The notes under the pieces: generated by a model
What the model saw: the letters and a program-made list of their open reading frames with translations, nothing else
Database searches by the model: none
Told to the model about the DNA's origin: nothing
Position numbers and translations under genes: made by a program
Shown here: one piece after another, positions 41,891 through 51,086 of the stretch
How the letters are laid out: the number at the start of each line of letters is the position of its first letter
Position numbering within the stretch: position 1 is the first letter of the stretch
NCBI RefSeq assembly: GCF_900102335.1
Contig: NZ_FNBM01000012.1
Location: 1 to 64,000 of the forward strand
Direction of reading: 5' to 3'
DNA: 64,000 bases
Origin: Phytopseudomonas seleniipraecipitans
GTDB lineage: Bacteria; Pseudomonadota; Gammaproteobacteria; Pseudomonadales; Pseudomonadaceae

Positions 41891-44615
41891 CCGGGCTCTC
41901 GGCCACTGGCAGCTCGATACGGAAACAGGCACCGCTCTCCTGGTTGCTCACGCTGAGCTTGCCGCCCATCTGGTTGACCAATCCATAGCTGACCGACAAC
42001 CCCAGGCCTGTGCCCTTGCCCACCGGCTTGGTGGTAAAGAACGGATCGAACACCCGGTCCAGTAGCAGTGGATCGATACCACCGGCGTTATCCTGAACCC
42101 GCACGATCACCATGCTTTCGCTGACCTCGCTGCGTATGACGATCCGCGGCTCCAGTTCGGGATTCTTCTCGCGTGCGCTGAGCGAGGCGTCCTTGGCATT
42201 GACCAGCAGGTTGATGATCACCTGCTCGAGCTGATCGGCATGCCCGCGCACTTGCGGTGAGCCGCAGAGGTCGAGAATCAGCTCGATGTTGCCCGCCAAC
42301 TCGCCTTCGCGAATCAGGGTCAGTGCGCCTTCGACCGCCTCATCAGGGCTGAACAGATCGCCCTCCACTTCCGACCGACGCCCGAAAATTCGCATGTGGT
42401 TGACGATTTTCGCCGCGCGGGTGATCTGCTGCTCGATACGCCCCAGCTTGTTCTTCAAGTAGTCGGGATTGGCCGAGCCGTTCTCGACGCCCTTCAAGGT
42501 GTTGGTCAGGGCAATGCGCATGACGTTGAGCGGCTGGTTGATCTCGTGGGCCAAGCCGGTGGCCATCTCGCCGAGGACCGCCATCTTCGCGCTCTGGTTG
42601 AGCATCTGCCGGGCCTTCTGCAGTTCCGTGTCGTCGCGCCCAAACGCCTGGATTTCCAGGAGCTTGCCACGCTCGTCGAACACGCCGCGCTCGGCCAGCA
42701 CCCACCAGATGTGTTCACGACCCGGCAGGTCCATGCGTACCAGCGCGGTGGTAACCGGTTCGTCAGGGGTGAGTTGGCGATGCCGCTCGCGAAACTGGAT
42801 CATTTCCTGTGCCGACAGGTAAGTCGCCAGGCTCGTGCCCGGTAGGTTGTCCTGGCGAATACCGAGGTACTGCGCCAGCGGCCGGTTGGCGTAAACAAGC
42901 GTGAGGTCGGGGCGGTACCGGCAGATGATCGCCGGTGAGTCCTCGACCAGGATGCGGTAGCGCTCTTCGCTCTCACGAACGCGCTCGGCCGCCTGAGCGG
43001 CGTCGGTGACGTCGAGGCACAGGCCGACCGCCTCGACGGGGATGCCGCGTTCATCGCGCAGTAGCTTGGCCTCGTCCTGCAGCCAGTGGTAACGCCCGTC
43101 GCGGTCGATCAGGCGGTAACGGCAGCTGGCCGCGCCCTGGCTCAGCAAGGTACGGATGTGTGCAAAGTAGATATCCCGATCATCCGGGTGGATGAAGTCG
43201 GCCATGCTGCGTTGCACGAAATCCTCCAGCGTCCAGCCCAGCAGTGCGCTGCTGCTGTCGCTGCAGAAGACCGGCACGAAGGCGCCCTCTTCGTAACGGT
43301 TCACATAGATCAGCGCTGGCGCGCTGGCAACCAGGCTCTTCAGGCGTGTGGTCGCCGCATCGGCCTCGACTTCCTTGAGCTTCATGTCGTTGATGTCGAG
43401 CACCGCGCCGACGATCCGCCGCTGGCCGTTGGCATTGAGAATGCGCGTGTGGATACGGAACCAGCACTGCGCATCGTCGCAATCGCGCAGGCGCACCACC
43501 TGCTCGAATGCCCGACCGCTCAGCTCGGCATCGCCCAGGCGAATACGAAATTCGTCGCGGTCCGCCGGGCTGAGCAGTTCCAGCCAGTCGGCCAGCGTCG
43601 CCGGGGATTGCGCATCGAAACCAAAGCGCTGCAGCAGGCTCGGCGCCAGCAGGAACGCGCCGCTGCGCGGCATGTATTCCCACCAGCCGGTACCCAGCAG
43701 GTTCTGCAAAATATCCAGACGTTCGCCATGCACCTTGCGCGCCTGCTCATCGAGACGCTGCAACAGCGGCGCAGCGACATAAGCGAATAGATCCAGCCAG
43801 TCCCGGGTGTTGAGCTCGGGCATGCTCTGGTGCGCGATGTACGGTGAACACAGCAACCAGGCGCGAATGCCCTGATAGTCGGCGTAGGGCACCAACCAGA
43901 CCGAATCGGCGGCGTGCCATTCGGTGGCGTCCGATCCACCGCGTAACCACTGCACGGGCTGATCGCCGGGATACTGTTGCAGCTCGCGCGGTAAGTGCTG
44001 CCCGTCCGCCCAGAATACGGGGGTCTGCGCGTCACGGTAATGGCCGACGATCTGCCAGCCACCGCGTGACGCATCCGGCAAGGCCAGCGCGACGCACGCG
44101 AGCCGCAACGCCTGCGCCATCGCGCCCAGCCACTCCTGGGCATGCCTGGGGAACTCGACACGTTCAGCGCCTCGCACGCTCTGCGCCACACTGCTGATTT
44201 GTGAAAAAGCCTGCAGGCGTTGCTCGCAGGCGTGCAAGCGGGCCAGGAAGTCCCCGACCTCGAACGCCTGCAACGACCAGCCCTGCTGCTCGGCCTTTAG
44301 CCAGCCGCGGGTATGCAGAATGCTGCCATCCCGGGTGACGAAGGAAAGGTCGAGCGTCTGCTGCACGAAAGCCGCCAGGTCAGTCGCCAGGTAACGGCTC
44401 TGGCCATGCAGCAACTGCTCCAGTGGCAGCACCTGCGACACCGCGATCGGCAGCCGGTACGAGAGACTGCCGGAGACTTCAAACACGCGGCCCAGCGCGT
44501 CGATGGAGAGATTCAGGCATGGGCTGTTGGCAGACACCGGAGCGGGTGCCGCGGCTTCCTCCACTGCGAGCGGCGTTTCCGGGTCACGCTTGAACCAATC
44601 CTTGAACACTTGCAT
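41883..44615 (-). CDS. pprA: PprA-type multi-PAS sensor histidine kinase
   Basis: A 910-residue soluble kinase. Three PAS domains lie at about 300-420, 430-550 and 560-670, the H-box is LAHEINQPLNVMRIAL, and the ATPase domain ends the protein with DNAGGI and GTGLGLSVSYG. There is no receiver domain and no membrane segment. Its position beside fppA and pprB matches P. aeruginosa PprA, which phosphorylates PprB to switch on Flp pili. ATG 44615 (MQVFKDW) is preferred over an upstream GTG. Confidence 0.85.
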   Translation of the reverse strand: MQVFKDWFKRDPETPLAVEEAAAPAPVSANSPCLNLSIDALGRVFEVSGSLSYRLPIAVSQVLPLEQLLHGQSRYLATDLAAFVQQTLDLSFVTRDGSILHTRGWLKAEQQGWSLQAFEVGDFLARLHACEQRLQAFSQISSVAQSVRGAERVEFPRHAQEWLGAMAQALRLACVALALPDASRGGWQIVGHYRDAQTPVFWADGQHLPRELQQYPGDQPVQWLRGGSDATEWHAADSVWLVPYADYQGIRAWLLCSPYIAHQSMPELNTRDWLDLFAYVAAPLLQRLDEQARKVHGERLDILQNLLGTGWWEYMPRSGAFLLAPSLLQRFGFDAQSPATLADWLELLSPADRDEFRIRLGDAELSGRAFEQVVRLRDCDDAQCWFRIHTRILNANGQRRIVGAVLDINDMKLKEVEADAATTRLKSLVASAPALIYVNRYEEGAFVPVFCSDSSSALLGWTLEDFVQRSMADFIHPDDRDIYFAHIRTLLSQGAASCRYRLIDRDGRYHWLQDEAKLLRDERGIPVEAVGLCLDVTDAAQAAERVRESEERYRILVEDSPAIICRYRPDLTLVYANRPLAQYLGIRQDNLPGTSLATYLSAQEMIQFRERHRQLTPDEPVTTALVRMDLPGREHIWWVLAERGVFDERGKLLEIQAFGRDDTELQKARQMLNQSAKMAVLGEMATGLAHEINQPLNVMRIALTNTLKGVENGSANPDYLKNKLGRIEQQITRAAKIVNHMRIFGRRSEVEGDLFSPDEAVEGALTLIREGELAGNIELILDLCGSPQVRGHADQLEQVIINLLVNAKDASLSAREKNPELEPRIVIRSEVSESMVIVRVQDNAGGIDPLLLDRVFDPFFTTKPVGKGTGLGLSVSYGLVNQMGGKLSVSNQESGACFRIELPVAESPDE

Positions 44616-44715
44616 TGTCCAGCCCACCTACCATGATTAGCGCCGCAGACGGATCGAATCCGTCATGTGATCGGGCCGTAAAGCCCACCTCGAGAAACGA
44701 CTACGTGTGGCATCC

Positions 44716-45189
44716 ATGAACTACATCATAGTGCTGTGCTGGCTTTGCGCTTGTGCGCTGCAAGACGCTCAACAGCGCAAGATCGCCAATCTGCTCACCT
44801 TGGGCGGCCTGGCTGTCGCGCTGCTGCACCTGCTGTGGTCAGGCAGCAGCCTCACCGGCGCCAGCCCCGCCGCCGCAGCATTAGGTATGGCCGCGGCGGG
44901 CCTGCTGTCGCTGCCCGGCTACCTGACACGCAGCATGGGCGCCGGCGACGTGAAGATGCTGATAGCGCTCGGTGCGGCCAGCGATGCGCTGCACGTACTG
45001 CTCAGCGTGATCGGTGCGGCGCTTGTGTTGGTCGCCTGGGTCATCTTGGTACGCGCTTGCCCCGCCATAGCGCAGGCCATTCCCCGGCGCATGGTGTTCC
45101 TCAGATCACCCCACGCCAAGGACCACCCCTACGCACCATTCCTGCTTCTCGGTTTCGCATTTACTACGCTGTGGCTTATTACCCAATAA
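44716..45189 (+). CDS. fppA: FppA, Flp prepilin peptidase
   Basis: A 157-residue A24-family aspartic membrane protease. The catalytic Asp residues lie in LQDAQQRKIANLL and in the MGAGDVKML motif (GxGD). It lacks the N-terminal methylase domain of PilD, as do Flp-specific peptidases. It should cleave the Flp prepilin and TadE-like pseudopilins. The gene is divergent from pprA. Confidence 0.88.
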   Translation: MNYIIVLCWLCACALQDAQQRKIANLLTLGGLAVALLHLLWSGSSLTGASPAAAALGMAAAGLLSLPGYLTRSMGAGDVKMLIALGAASDALHVLLSVIGAALVLVAWVILVRACPAIAQAIPRRMVFLRSPHAKDHPYAPFLLLGFAFTTLWLITQ

Positions 45190-45225
45190 AAAATAGAGTC
45201 CGCAATAAATGACAATGTAATTCCT

Positions 45226-45258
45226 CTTATTACAGAAGCCTTATTACAGACCTGTAAT
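45226..45258. promoter_or_regulatory. repeated and inverted motif upstream of pprB
   Basis: CTTATTACAGA occurs at 45226-45236 and 45240-45250. The second copy overlaps a perfect inverted repeat ATTACAG-AC-CTGTAAT (45243-45258). It sits about 40-70 bp upstream of the -35 box, a normal activator position. The binding protein is unknown; PprB autoregulation is one possibility. Confidence 0.4.
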
Positions 45259-45297
45259 CATCGAAATACCCGACGCAATGACGGAATTTGTACAACT

Positions 45298-45326
45298 TTG
45301 ACTGCAAGTTAGGGCATAGCTATGCT
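45298..45326 (+). promoter_or_regulatory. sigma-70 promoter of pprB
   Basis: TTGACT and TATGCT are separated by 17 bp. Transcription would start near 45333, about 30 bp before the ATG at 45364, which argues against the longer frame beginning at 45322. Confidence 0.55.
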
Positions 45327-45363
45327 GAGCTTTCTGTGTGCCTCAACTCAGAGAAGCGTTTGC

Positions 45364-46086
45364 ATGAGTATTACCCAGCCACTGCGGATAATGGTCGTCG
45401 ATGACGAGCCGGCAATTGTCGAGGAACTCGCGGAGTTTCTGGAACAGCTCGGCTACGGCGTCACTGCCTGTCACACCACAGAGGATGCACTTCGAGCCTT
45501 TCAGCAGGATGAGGCCATTGGCATCGTTCTGAGCGACATGCACATGCCCGGACTCACTGGCGTGCAGCTGATGGGCGAATTGGCTCGCCTTTGCCGCTCC
45601 GGACGGCTCTACGAAACCGCTATATTCACCGGTAGCAGCGATAAGCAGGATGTGGTTCTGGCTTTGCGCGCCGGGGTCTCCGACTACTACCAGAAGCCGG
45701 TGAACCTCGACGAGCTGCAGGCGGGTGTGAAACGGCTTCAAGAGCGCGTCGAACAGCAAATGAAAGAGCAGCAGATTCGCCAGCGTATTCAGGATCTGGC
45801 TGCCTCACTGCATGAAATGCACAGTGATCTGGTGCCGGCCAAACCGAGAAAAACCGATGTGCAGATGACCACGCCCGCTGATGTGATCCCGGAACCCTTC
45901 GACAAGCTCTCAAGACGGCAGCTGGCGGTCGCGCAGCTTATCGCCAAAGGGATGACTAATTACCAGATATCCTGTGAATTGGGTATTACCGAAAATACCG
46001 TCAAACTTTATGTTTCGCAGATACTGCGACTGACCCGCGTACACAACCGCACGCAACTCGCACTGTCTTACCCTTCTCACGCGTAA
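45364..46086 (+). CDS. pprB: PprB response regulator with LuxR-type HTH
   Basis: A 240-residue regulator. The receiver domain (about 8-125) has acidic VVDDEP, phospho-acceptor Asp in IVLSDMHMPG and Lys in YYQKPVN. A coiled linker leads to a LuxR/NarL HTH (LSRRQLAVAQLIAKG and ITENTVKLYVSQIL, about 175-235). P. aeruginosa PprB activates the tad/flp genes and other adhesins. The gene lies next to pprA and fppA and faces the tad operon. Confidence 0.88.
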   Translation: MSITQPLRIMVVDDEPAIVEELAEFLEQLGYGVTACHTTEDALRAFQQDEAIGIVLSDMHMPGLTGVQLMGELARLCRSGRLYETAIFTGSSDKQDVVLALRAGVSDYYQKPVNLDELQAGVKRLQERVEQQMKEQQIRQRIQDLAASLHEMHSDLVPAKPRKTDVQMTTPADVIPEPFDKLSRRQLAVAQLIAKGMTNYQISCELGITENTVKLYVSQILRLTRVHNRTQLALSYPSHA

Positions 46087-46199
46087 AGTTTGTAAGGGCC
46101 GGGTATAACATTGCTCAAGAAGTTATATGTGGCGACAGGTTGCGCTCAACAATTAATAAAGGCCGAAAAAAGCCAGCGGCGCTTTCCGGCCATATCTCG

Positions 46200-46478
46200 C
46201 TATTCGCCCAGTTCTCCACCGACATCCTGATCGAAGTATTCGGGTATAGGATGGTTATGGCTATCCAGCCATCGCTTCAGCGCCAACTCTCGTTCCGTGG
46301 GCGTTGAGGTCTGCGGGTGAGACGAGGCCAGTTGACCCTCGCGCTGCACACGCAGCCAGTACCCCGTCTGCGTCTCTGCGTCATTGCCAGTCAGCCCGCG
46401 CTCCTCGCCTTGACCCGCCGCAAACGTCGCCAATGGAAAACACGCCGCCAGCGCACAGCTAACGATCATCCGGTTCAT
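46200..46478 (-). CDS. small exported DUF3613-like protein of the tad locus
   Basis: A 92-residue protein with signal peptide (about 1-20, CALAACFPLATFAAG). The mature part is polar and charged (TERELALKRWLDSHNHPIPE). DUF3613-type proteins are found next to tadD in Pseudomonas; the function is unknown. It is the last gene of the minus-strand tad operon, 44 bp after tadD. Confidence 0.7.
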   Translation of the reverse strand: MNRMIVSCALAACFPLATFAAGQGEERGLTGNDAETQTGYWLRVQREGQLASSHPQTSTPTERELALKRWLDSHNHPIPEYFDQDVGGELGE

Positions 46479-46522
46479 GGTGCTCTCCTGTGTTTACCGT
46501 TATGCCGTCACTAGCTGTGCCA

Positions 46523-48049
46523 TCAGTTGGTGCTGGTGGGCTCGACGCGCACAAAACCACCATCGTCCGGGACAATCAGACGGCCCGGACGCATCTCGAT
46601 TACCGCGCCGCCCTGGCTCGCGGGCGCAACTGCGGCCACTGGTGCAGCAGATGCTCTTACAACCGGCGTGGCTGGTGCCGCTGCCGGCGTCGCAGGCTGG
46701 CTGGCGACTACAGATGCAGCTGCCACTGGGCGCGGCGCCGCAGCTGCCGGTGCGGCGGCCATGACAGGTGCCCGCACAACCGGCGCGACTGGTGCCGCTG
46801 CCGACGTCGCAGGCTTGCTGGCGACTACCGGTGCAGCTGCCACTGGGCGCGGCGCCGCAGCTGCCGGTGCGGCGGCCACGACAGATGCGCTAGTCACAGC
46901 TACCGCGGGGGTTGGGGTTGATGTTGGTGCAGGTGCCGAGGGCGCTTTGACAGCGGCTACAGGCGCGGCAGCAGATACTGGCGCGGCTGGCGGTTTCGCC
47001 GCCGTGCTGGCCATCGACAACGGCACCACTGGGGTCGGACGAAAATTGGACAGCTGCGGGGCGGGCACGCCGTGGGATTTCGGCGCTGGCGCCACAGGCG
47101 GGGTGGGTGTGCGCGTTGCTGTCGGCGCAACCGTTGGCTGAACGACCGGCCGTGTTGCTGTCACTGCAGTAGCTGCTGCAGCAGGCTTCGGCGCAGGAAC
47201 CGGAGCGGGTGCGGTCGCGGCAACTGCAGGCGCAACCACCGGCTTGGCTGCCGGTATCGGAGCCACACGAACCTCTGCGGCCTTGACCGGTGGGACTACA
47301 ACGGCAGCTGGGCTTTGCGCAGCCCCCTGGGCGGAGGCAGGTGCAACCTGCGCAGCCGGGGCCTTGCCGACAGCGCCACCGAGCTGACCACGCAACGCAT
47401 TGGCGCGATCTTCAGCGGTGCGCAGCTGGTTGGCCGAAAAGCCCATGCGCTCGGCCAAGGCATTGGCTTGCGGCAACATGCCCTGGTAAATCAGCAAGGT
47501 CAGCAGATTCAATGCCGGTTGTTGCTCAGCCTCGTTCAGCTCCAACGCCGTCAGCAGCTCGAAGCGTGCTTCATCCAGGCGTCCAAGGTTCATGTACACC
47601 ACACCCAGGTCATTGCGGATGGTGTCGCTGGTCGGATCCAGGCTGGCGGCCAGGCGCAGATGAGTCAGCGCCTCGTCATAACGACCCTGTGCGCTGGCAA
47701 GCTGGCCCAGGCCATGCTCGCCCTGAGCCTTGAGGCAGGTGTTGACCAGGCTGGCGTAAAGCGCCTTGGCTTCCGGGCGATTAAGCGAACGCAGGATACG
47801 CGCCTTGTTCAAGCGTGCCTGGGGCAGGCTCGCAGGCAGGCGTTCCAGATTGGCCAGCGCTGCGTGCAAGCGCCCTTCATCAGCGGTTTTCTGCGCCAGA
47901 TTCAGGGTCAGTTCCTGCTCTTGTGACAGCGGCGCACAAGCCATCGGAATCGGCTCTGCTTTATTGGTCAACCAGGGAGACGGAGCCTGGCTGCTTGCGC
48001 ATCCACTCAACAGACCCATCATCCCTACCAAGGTCACTACACGCTTCAT
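46523..48049 (-). CDS. tadD: TadD, TPR lipoprotein with long Ala/Pro/Val tail
   Basis: A 508-residue outer-membrane-associated Flp pilus assembly factor. A lipobox (GLLSGC) ends the signal peptide near residue 17. TPR repeats fill about 40-200 (YDEALTHLRLAASLDPTSDT). From about 235 to 485 the protein is almost only Ala, Pro, Val, Thr and Lys, and it ends with a more ordered motif (IEMRPGRLIVPDDGG). Typical TadD proteins lack such a tail and are about 250 residues. Part of the tail is a tandem DNA duplication. ATG overlaps the tadC stop. Confidence 0.85.
   Translation of the reverse strand: MKRVVTLVGMMGLLSGCASSQAPSPWLTNKAEPIPMACAPLSQEQELTLNLAQKTADEGRLHAALANLERLPASLPQARLNKARILRSLNRPEAKALYASLVNTCLKAQGEHGLGQLASAQGRYDEALTHLRLAASLDPTSDTIRNDLGVVYMNLGRLDEARFELLTALELNEAEQQPALNLLTLLIYQGMLPQANALAERMGFSANQLRTAEDRANALRGQLGGAVGKAPAAQVAPASAQGAAQSPAAVVVPPVKAAEVRVAPIPAAKPVVAPAVAATAPAPVPAPKPAAAATAVTATRPVVQPTVAPTATRTPTPPVAPAPKSHGVPAPQLSNFRPTPVVPLSMASTAAKPPAAPVSAAAPVAAVKAPSAPAPTSTPTPAVAVTSASVVAAAPAAAAPRPVAAAPVVASKPATSAAAPVAPVVRAPVMAAAPAAAAPRPVAAASVVASQPATPAAAPATPVVRASAAPVAAVAPASQGGAVIEMRPGRLIVPDDGGFVRVEPTSTN
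46661..46894. repeat. 117-bp tandem duplication inside tadD
   Basis: Two near-identical units (46661-46777 and 46778-46894) each encode 39 residues with the theme APAAAAPRPVAAA. The period is a whole number of codons, so length can vary without a frameshift. Confidence 0.7.
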
Positions 48050-48936
48050 CTCATTTCCCCTAAAGCCCCGACGATTGCAATGAATCCGGGCCCCGCCAAT
48101 ACGATCAACAATGCCGGAAACAGAAACACCATCATGATGACGGACATCTTGCCGGATAACTTGGAAACTCTTTCTTCGAGAGCCGTATGGTGCCGATCAT
48201 CGATCAGCTCTTTGAGCCGCAGTAACGAGGCCATGGCTCCGCCGCCCTGGACGATAAGCTGATCAAGGATCACTACGCAATCGGTGACCTCATAGACTTC
48301 CAGAAGCGCGGCCATGTCACGTAATTCACGGCCTAATTCGAGCCCCGCATCGACGCGAGCGAGCACCTGCCGCAGCTCGCTGCTGAGGTGCGGCAGGATG
48401 CGTTCCGACTCCTTGCTGAGTACGCGCAGCCCCTGCTCGACAGTCATGCCGACATCAAAGAGGATGCGCAACAACGGGATGAAGGTCGTCACCTCCTCGG
48501 CCAGGCGCTCTTGCCGGTCTTTCGCCGCCCAGGCCAGCCAGCGCTTGGGCAGCAGGTAGCCGATGCCCAGCGCGAACACCGGCGCCAGCCATACGGGTTG
48601 TGGCGGCTTGCTCATCAGTAGCTGCACGATCACCACCAGCAGCAACAAAACGACCGGGGTACCCAGCTGAATCGCCGAGAACATCGCCTGCTGGCTGCGC
48701 TTGCGCCAGCCCAGGCGGTTGAGCAGCTGCAGCGTTTCGCTATCCATGCTCAGCGTGCGCCGGCCCAACGAGCTGCCGCCGATGCCACGGATCACGCCGC
48801 CACCGGAAGCCCGCGGTGCCGTTCCCATACGCTGACTGAACTGGCGCCGTGCCCGCAGATCACCATACGCCAGGTACAGAAACAGCAGTGCCAGCAGCAA
48901 TTGCAGCAGTGCGCTGAGCAGCAACAGGCCACTCAT
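48046..48936 (-). CDS. tadC: TadC, Flp pilus inner-membrane platform protein
   Basis: A 296-residue GspF-family protein with membrane helices near the N-terminus, in the middle and at the C-terminus (IMMVFLFPALLIVLAGPGF). The core has FIPLLRILFDVGMTVEQGL. The ATG at 48936 overlaps the tadB stop; a longer frame upstream lies inside tadB. It pairs with TadB to form the assembly platform for TadA. Confidence 0.9.
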   Translation of the reverse strand: MSGLLLLSALLQLLLALLFLYLAYGDLRARRQFSQRMGTAPRASGGGVIRGIGGSSLGRRTLSMDSETLQLLNRLGWRKRSQQAMFSAIQLGTPVVLLLLVVIVQLLMSKPPQPVWLAPVFALGIGYLLPKRWLAWAAKDRQERLAEEVTTFIPLLRILFDVGMTVEQGLRVLSKESERILPHLSSELRQVLARVDAGLELGRELRDMAALLEVYEVTDCVVILDQLIVQGGGAMASLLRLKELIDDRHHTALEERVSKLSGKMSVIMMVFLFPALLIVLAGPGFIAIVGALGEMR

Positions 48937-49817
48937 CACAGGCTCCTCAACATGCGCCAGAGCGACACGCTGCCGAGCGCCTGCAGCACGAACGCCAACA
49001 GCAGCACCATCCGCCCGGTCGACTCGTGCCACATGCCCAACATGAACTGAGGGTTGGTGACGAAAATGTAGCAGGCCAGGCCCAGCGGCAGCCCGCCCAT
49101 CACATAGGCGCTGATGCGCGTCTCGCCGGTCAGCGCGCGCAGCTTGCGAGCACTCTGTTCGCGCTCGCGAATCAGCCGGATCAGGTTGTTCAGCAACTCA
49201 GTGCTGTTGCCGCCGTAACGCTGGTTGACCCGCACCCCGAGGGCCAGCACCTGAAATTCATCACGCTCGTAAAGGTCGGCAAAATCCTGCAGGGCGTCGC
49301 CCAAGCCCATGCCGCGCTGCACATTGCGACGGGTTCGCGCCATGGCGCCACGCAAAGGCTCAGGCGCGGTTTCCATGGCCAGCATCAGCGCATCACCCAG
49401 CGCCCTGCCGGATTTCAGGCTGCGAATAACGTGATCGAGGAAGATTGGCAGCCGTTCGATCATCCGCTGCACCCGCCGCCGATAACGCAGCGCAATGAAC
49501 AAGCGGCCCAGGAACAGCGGTAGCAGCAACATGATCAGCAGGCCGAGCCAATGCCCGAGGATCAATCCCATCAAGCCCCCGAGCAGCCAGGTGAACAGCC
49601 ACAGGCCGAGCCCTTGCCGCGGTTTGCTGAAGCCGGCGCGCAGGAACAACTTATCCACATAACCCATGGAAAGTGCCTGCAAGGGTTGCGGCTGATCGAT
49701 CAGCAGGCGCTGCATGACCTGCTCGGAAGCCGCCTTCGCGCGCCCTTTACGCAGCATCAGCAGGCCCACCCCAAGCAGAGTCAGGCAGATCGCTCCCAGC
49801 AGCAACGGTGCGTTCAT
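48936..49817 (-). CDS. tadB: TadB, Flp pilus inner-membrane platform protein
   Basis: A 293-residue GspF-family protein. N-terminal and C-terminal helices flank a cytoplasmic domain with IERLPIFLDHVIRSLKSGRA and VRVNQRYGGNSTELLNNL. It precedes tadC with overlapping stop and start codons and follows tadA by 27 bp. Confidence 0.9.
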   Translation of the reverse strand: MNAPLLLGAICLTLLGVGLLMLRKGRAKAASEQVMQRLLIDQPQPLQALSMGYVDKLFLRAGFSKPRQGLGLWLFTWLLGGLMGLILGHWLGLLIMLLLPLFLGRLFIALRYRRRVQRMIERLPIFLDHVIRSLKSGRALGDALMLAMETAPEPLRGAMARTRRNVQRGMGLGDALQDFADLYERDEFQVLALGVRVNQRYGGNSTELLNNLIRLIREREQSARKLRALTGETRISAYVMGGLPLGLACYIFVTNPQFMLGMWHESTGRMVLLLAFVLQALGSVSLWRMLRSL

Positions 49818-49844
49818 CTACACGTTCCTTGGCTCAGGCCGCAT

Positions 49845-51086
49845 TCAATCGCGACGCATCTTGTGTCCGGCCGGGTTCGGCGCATCACGGCAGAAGGTGC
49901 CGGTGCCGCTGCGGTCGAGACGAAACAGGGTGTTGGTCACGTACTGGTCCTCGCGCAGGCCCAGCACCTCGACGACCTCGCTGACGCAACGACGGCCATC
50001 GGGCATGCGAGTCAGCTGGATCACCACATCCAGGGCCGCGCAGATCATCTGCCGCAAGGTGCGCTCGGCGACCTTGGCACCTGAGAAACCCACCAGCGTT
50101 TCCAGGCGCAGCAAGGCGTCCTGCGCATTGTTGGCGTGCACGGTGCTCATCGAGCCATCATGACCCGTGTTCATCGCGGTGAGTACGTCGAGCACCTCGG
50201 CGCCGCGGATCTCACCCAGCACAATCCGGTCCGGACGCATGCGCAGTGCGTTGCGCACCAACTCGCGCGCACCCACTTCGCCATAGCCCTCAGCATTCGG
50301 CGGGCGGGTTTCCAGGCGCACCACGTGGTCGTGGTTGAGTCCAAGCTCGGCGGTGTCCTCGATGGTAACAATGCGCTCGCGTGGGTCGATCATCTGGCTG
50401 AGCATGTTCAACAGCGTGGTTTTACCGGTGCCGGTGCCGCCGCTGACCATGATGTTGCAGCGACGCCGGACCATCAGCTCCAGGCAGGTCAACATGGCCT
50501 GGTCCAGCGAGTTACTCGCCAGCAAGTCGGCACTGCGCAGCATGTCCTTGCGGAACTTGCGCACCGAGATGCAAGGCCCATCCAGGGCCACCGGTGGGAT
50601 GATCGCGTTGATGCGGCTGCCATCGGGCATCCGCGCATCGACCATCGGCGACGACTCGTCAAGACGCCGCCCCACGGGCGCCAGAATGCGCTGGATCACC
50701 CTCAGCACGTGCTGATCATCGATGAAGCGCAGGTCGCTGAGTTGAAGTACGCCTGCGCGCTCGATGAACACCCGATGCGGGCCGTTGACCAGAATTTCGG
50801 TCACGCTTTCGTCCTTGAGCAGGATCTCCAGCGGGCCGAAGCCGGTCAGTTCATCCACCAGCTCTTCGGCCAGGCGATCCACTTCATACCGGGAGATAGC
50901 GATCTGCCGGCGGCTGACGTACTCGCTGACTTGCTCAAGCACGAACATGGCGAGCGCTGTCCGGGTGCCCTCTAGCAGGTTCTCGCTCTTTTCTTCCAGT
51001 GCGTCGATCAGGTAGCGGTGCAACACCGGTTTGAGGTCGTGCACACCCACTCTGCCGCCATCGCCGCCGAACACGCCGATACTCAT
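49845..51086 (-). CDS. tadA: TadA, Flp pilus assembly ATPase
   Basis: A 413-residue secretion ATPase of the VirB11/CpaF group. Walker A SGGTGTGKTT (about 211-220), Walker B RIVLGEIRGAEVLD and the His box STVHANN are intact. It powers polymerisation of Flp pilin. The ATG at 51086 follows GAGGAG and overlaps the tadZ stop; a start nine residues upstream is less likely. Confidence 0.94.
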   Translation of the reverse strand: MSIGVFGGDGGRVGVHDLKPVLHRYLIDALEEKSENLLEGTRTALAMFVLEQVSEYVSRRQIAISRYEVDRLAEELVDELTGFGPLEILLKDESVTEILVNGPHRVFIERAGVLQLSDLRFIDDQHVLRVIQRILAPVGRRLDESSPMVDARMPDGSRINAIIPPVALDGPCISVRKFRKDMLRSADLLASNSLDQAMLTCLELMVRRRCNIMVSGGTGTGKTTLLNMLSQMIDPRERIVTIEDTAELGLNHDHVVRLETRPPNAEGYGEVGARELVRNALRMRPDRIVLGEIRGAEVLDVLTAMNTGHDGSMSTVHANNAQDALLRLETLVGFSGAKVAERTLRQMICAALDVVIQLTRMPDGRRCVSEVVEVLGLREDQYVTNTLFRLDRSGTGTFCRDAPNPAGHKMRRD

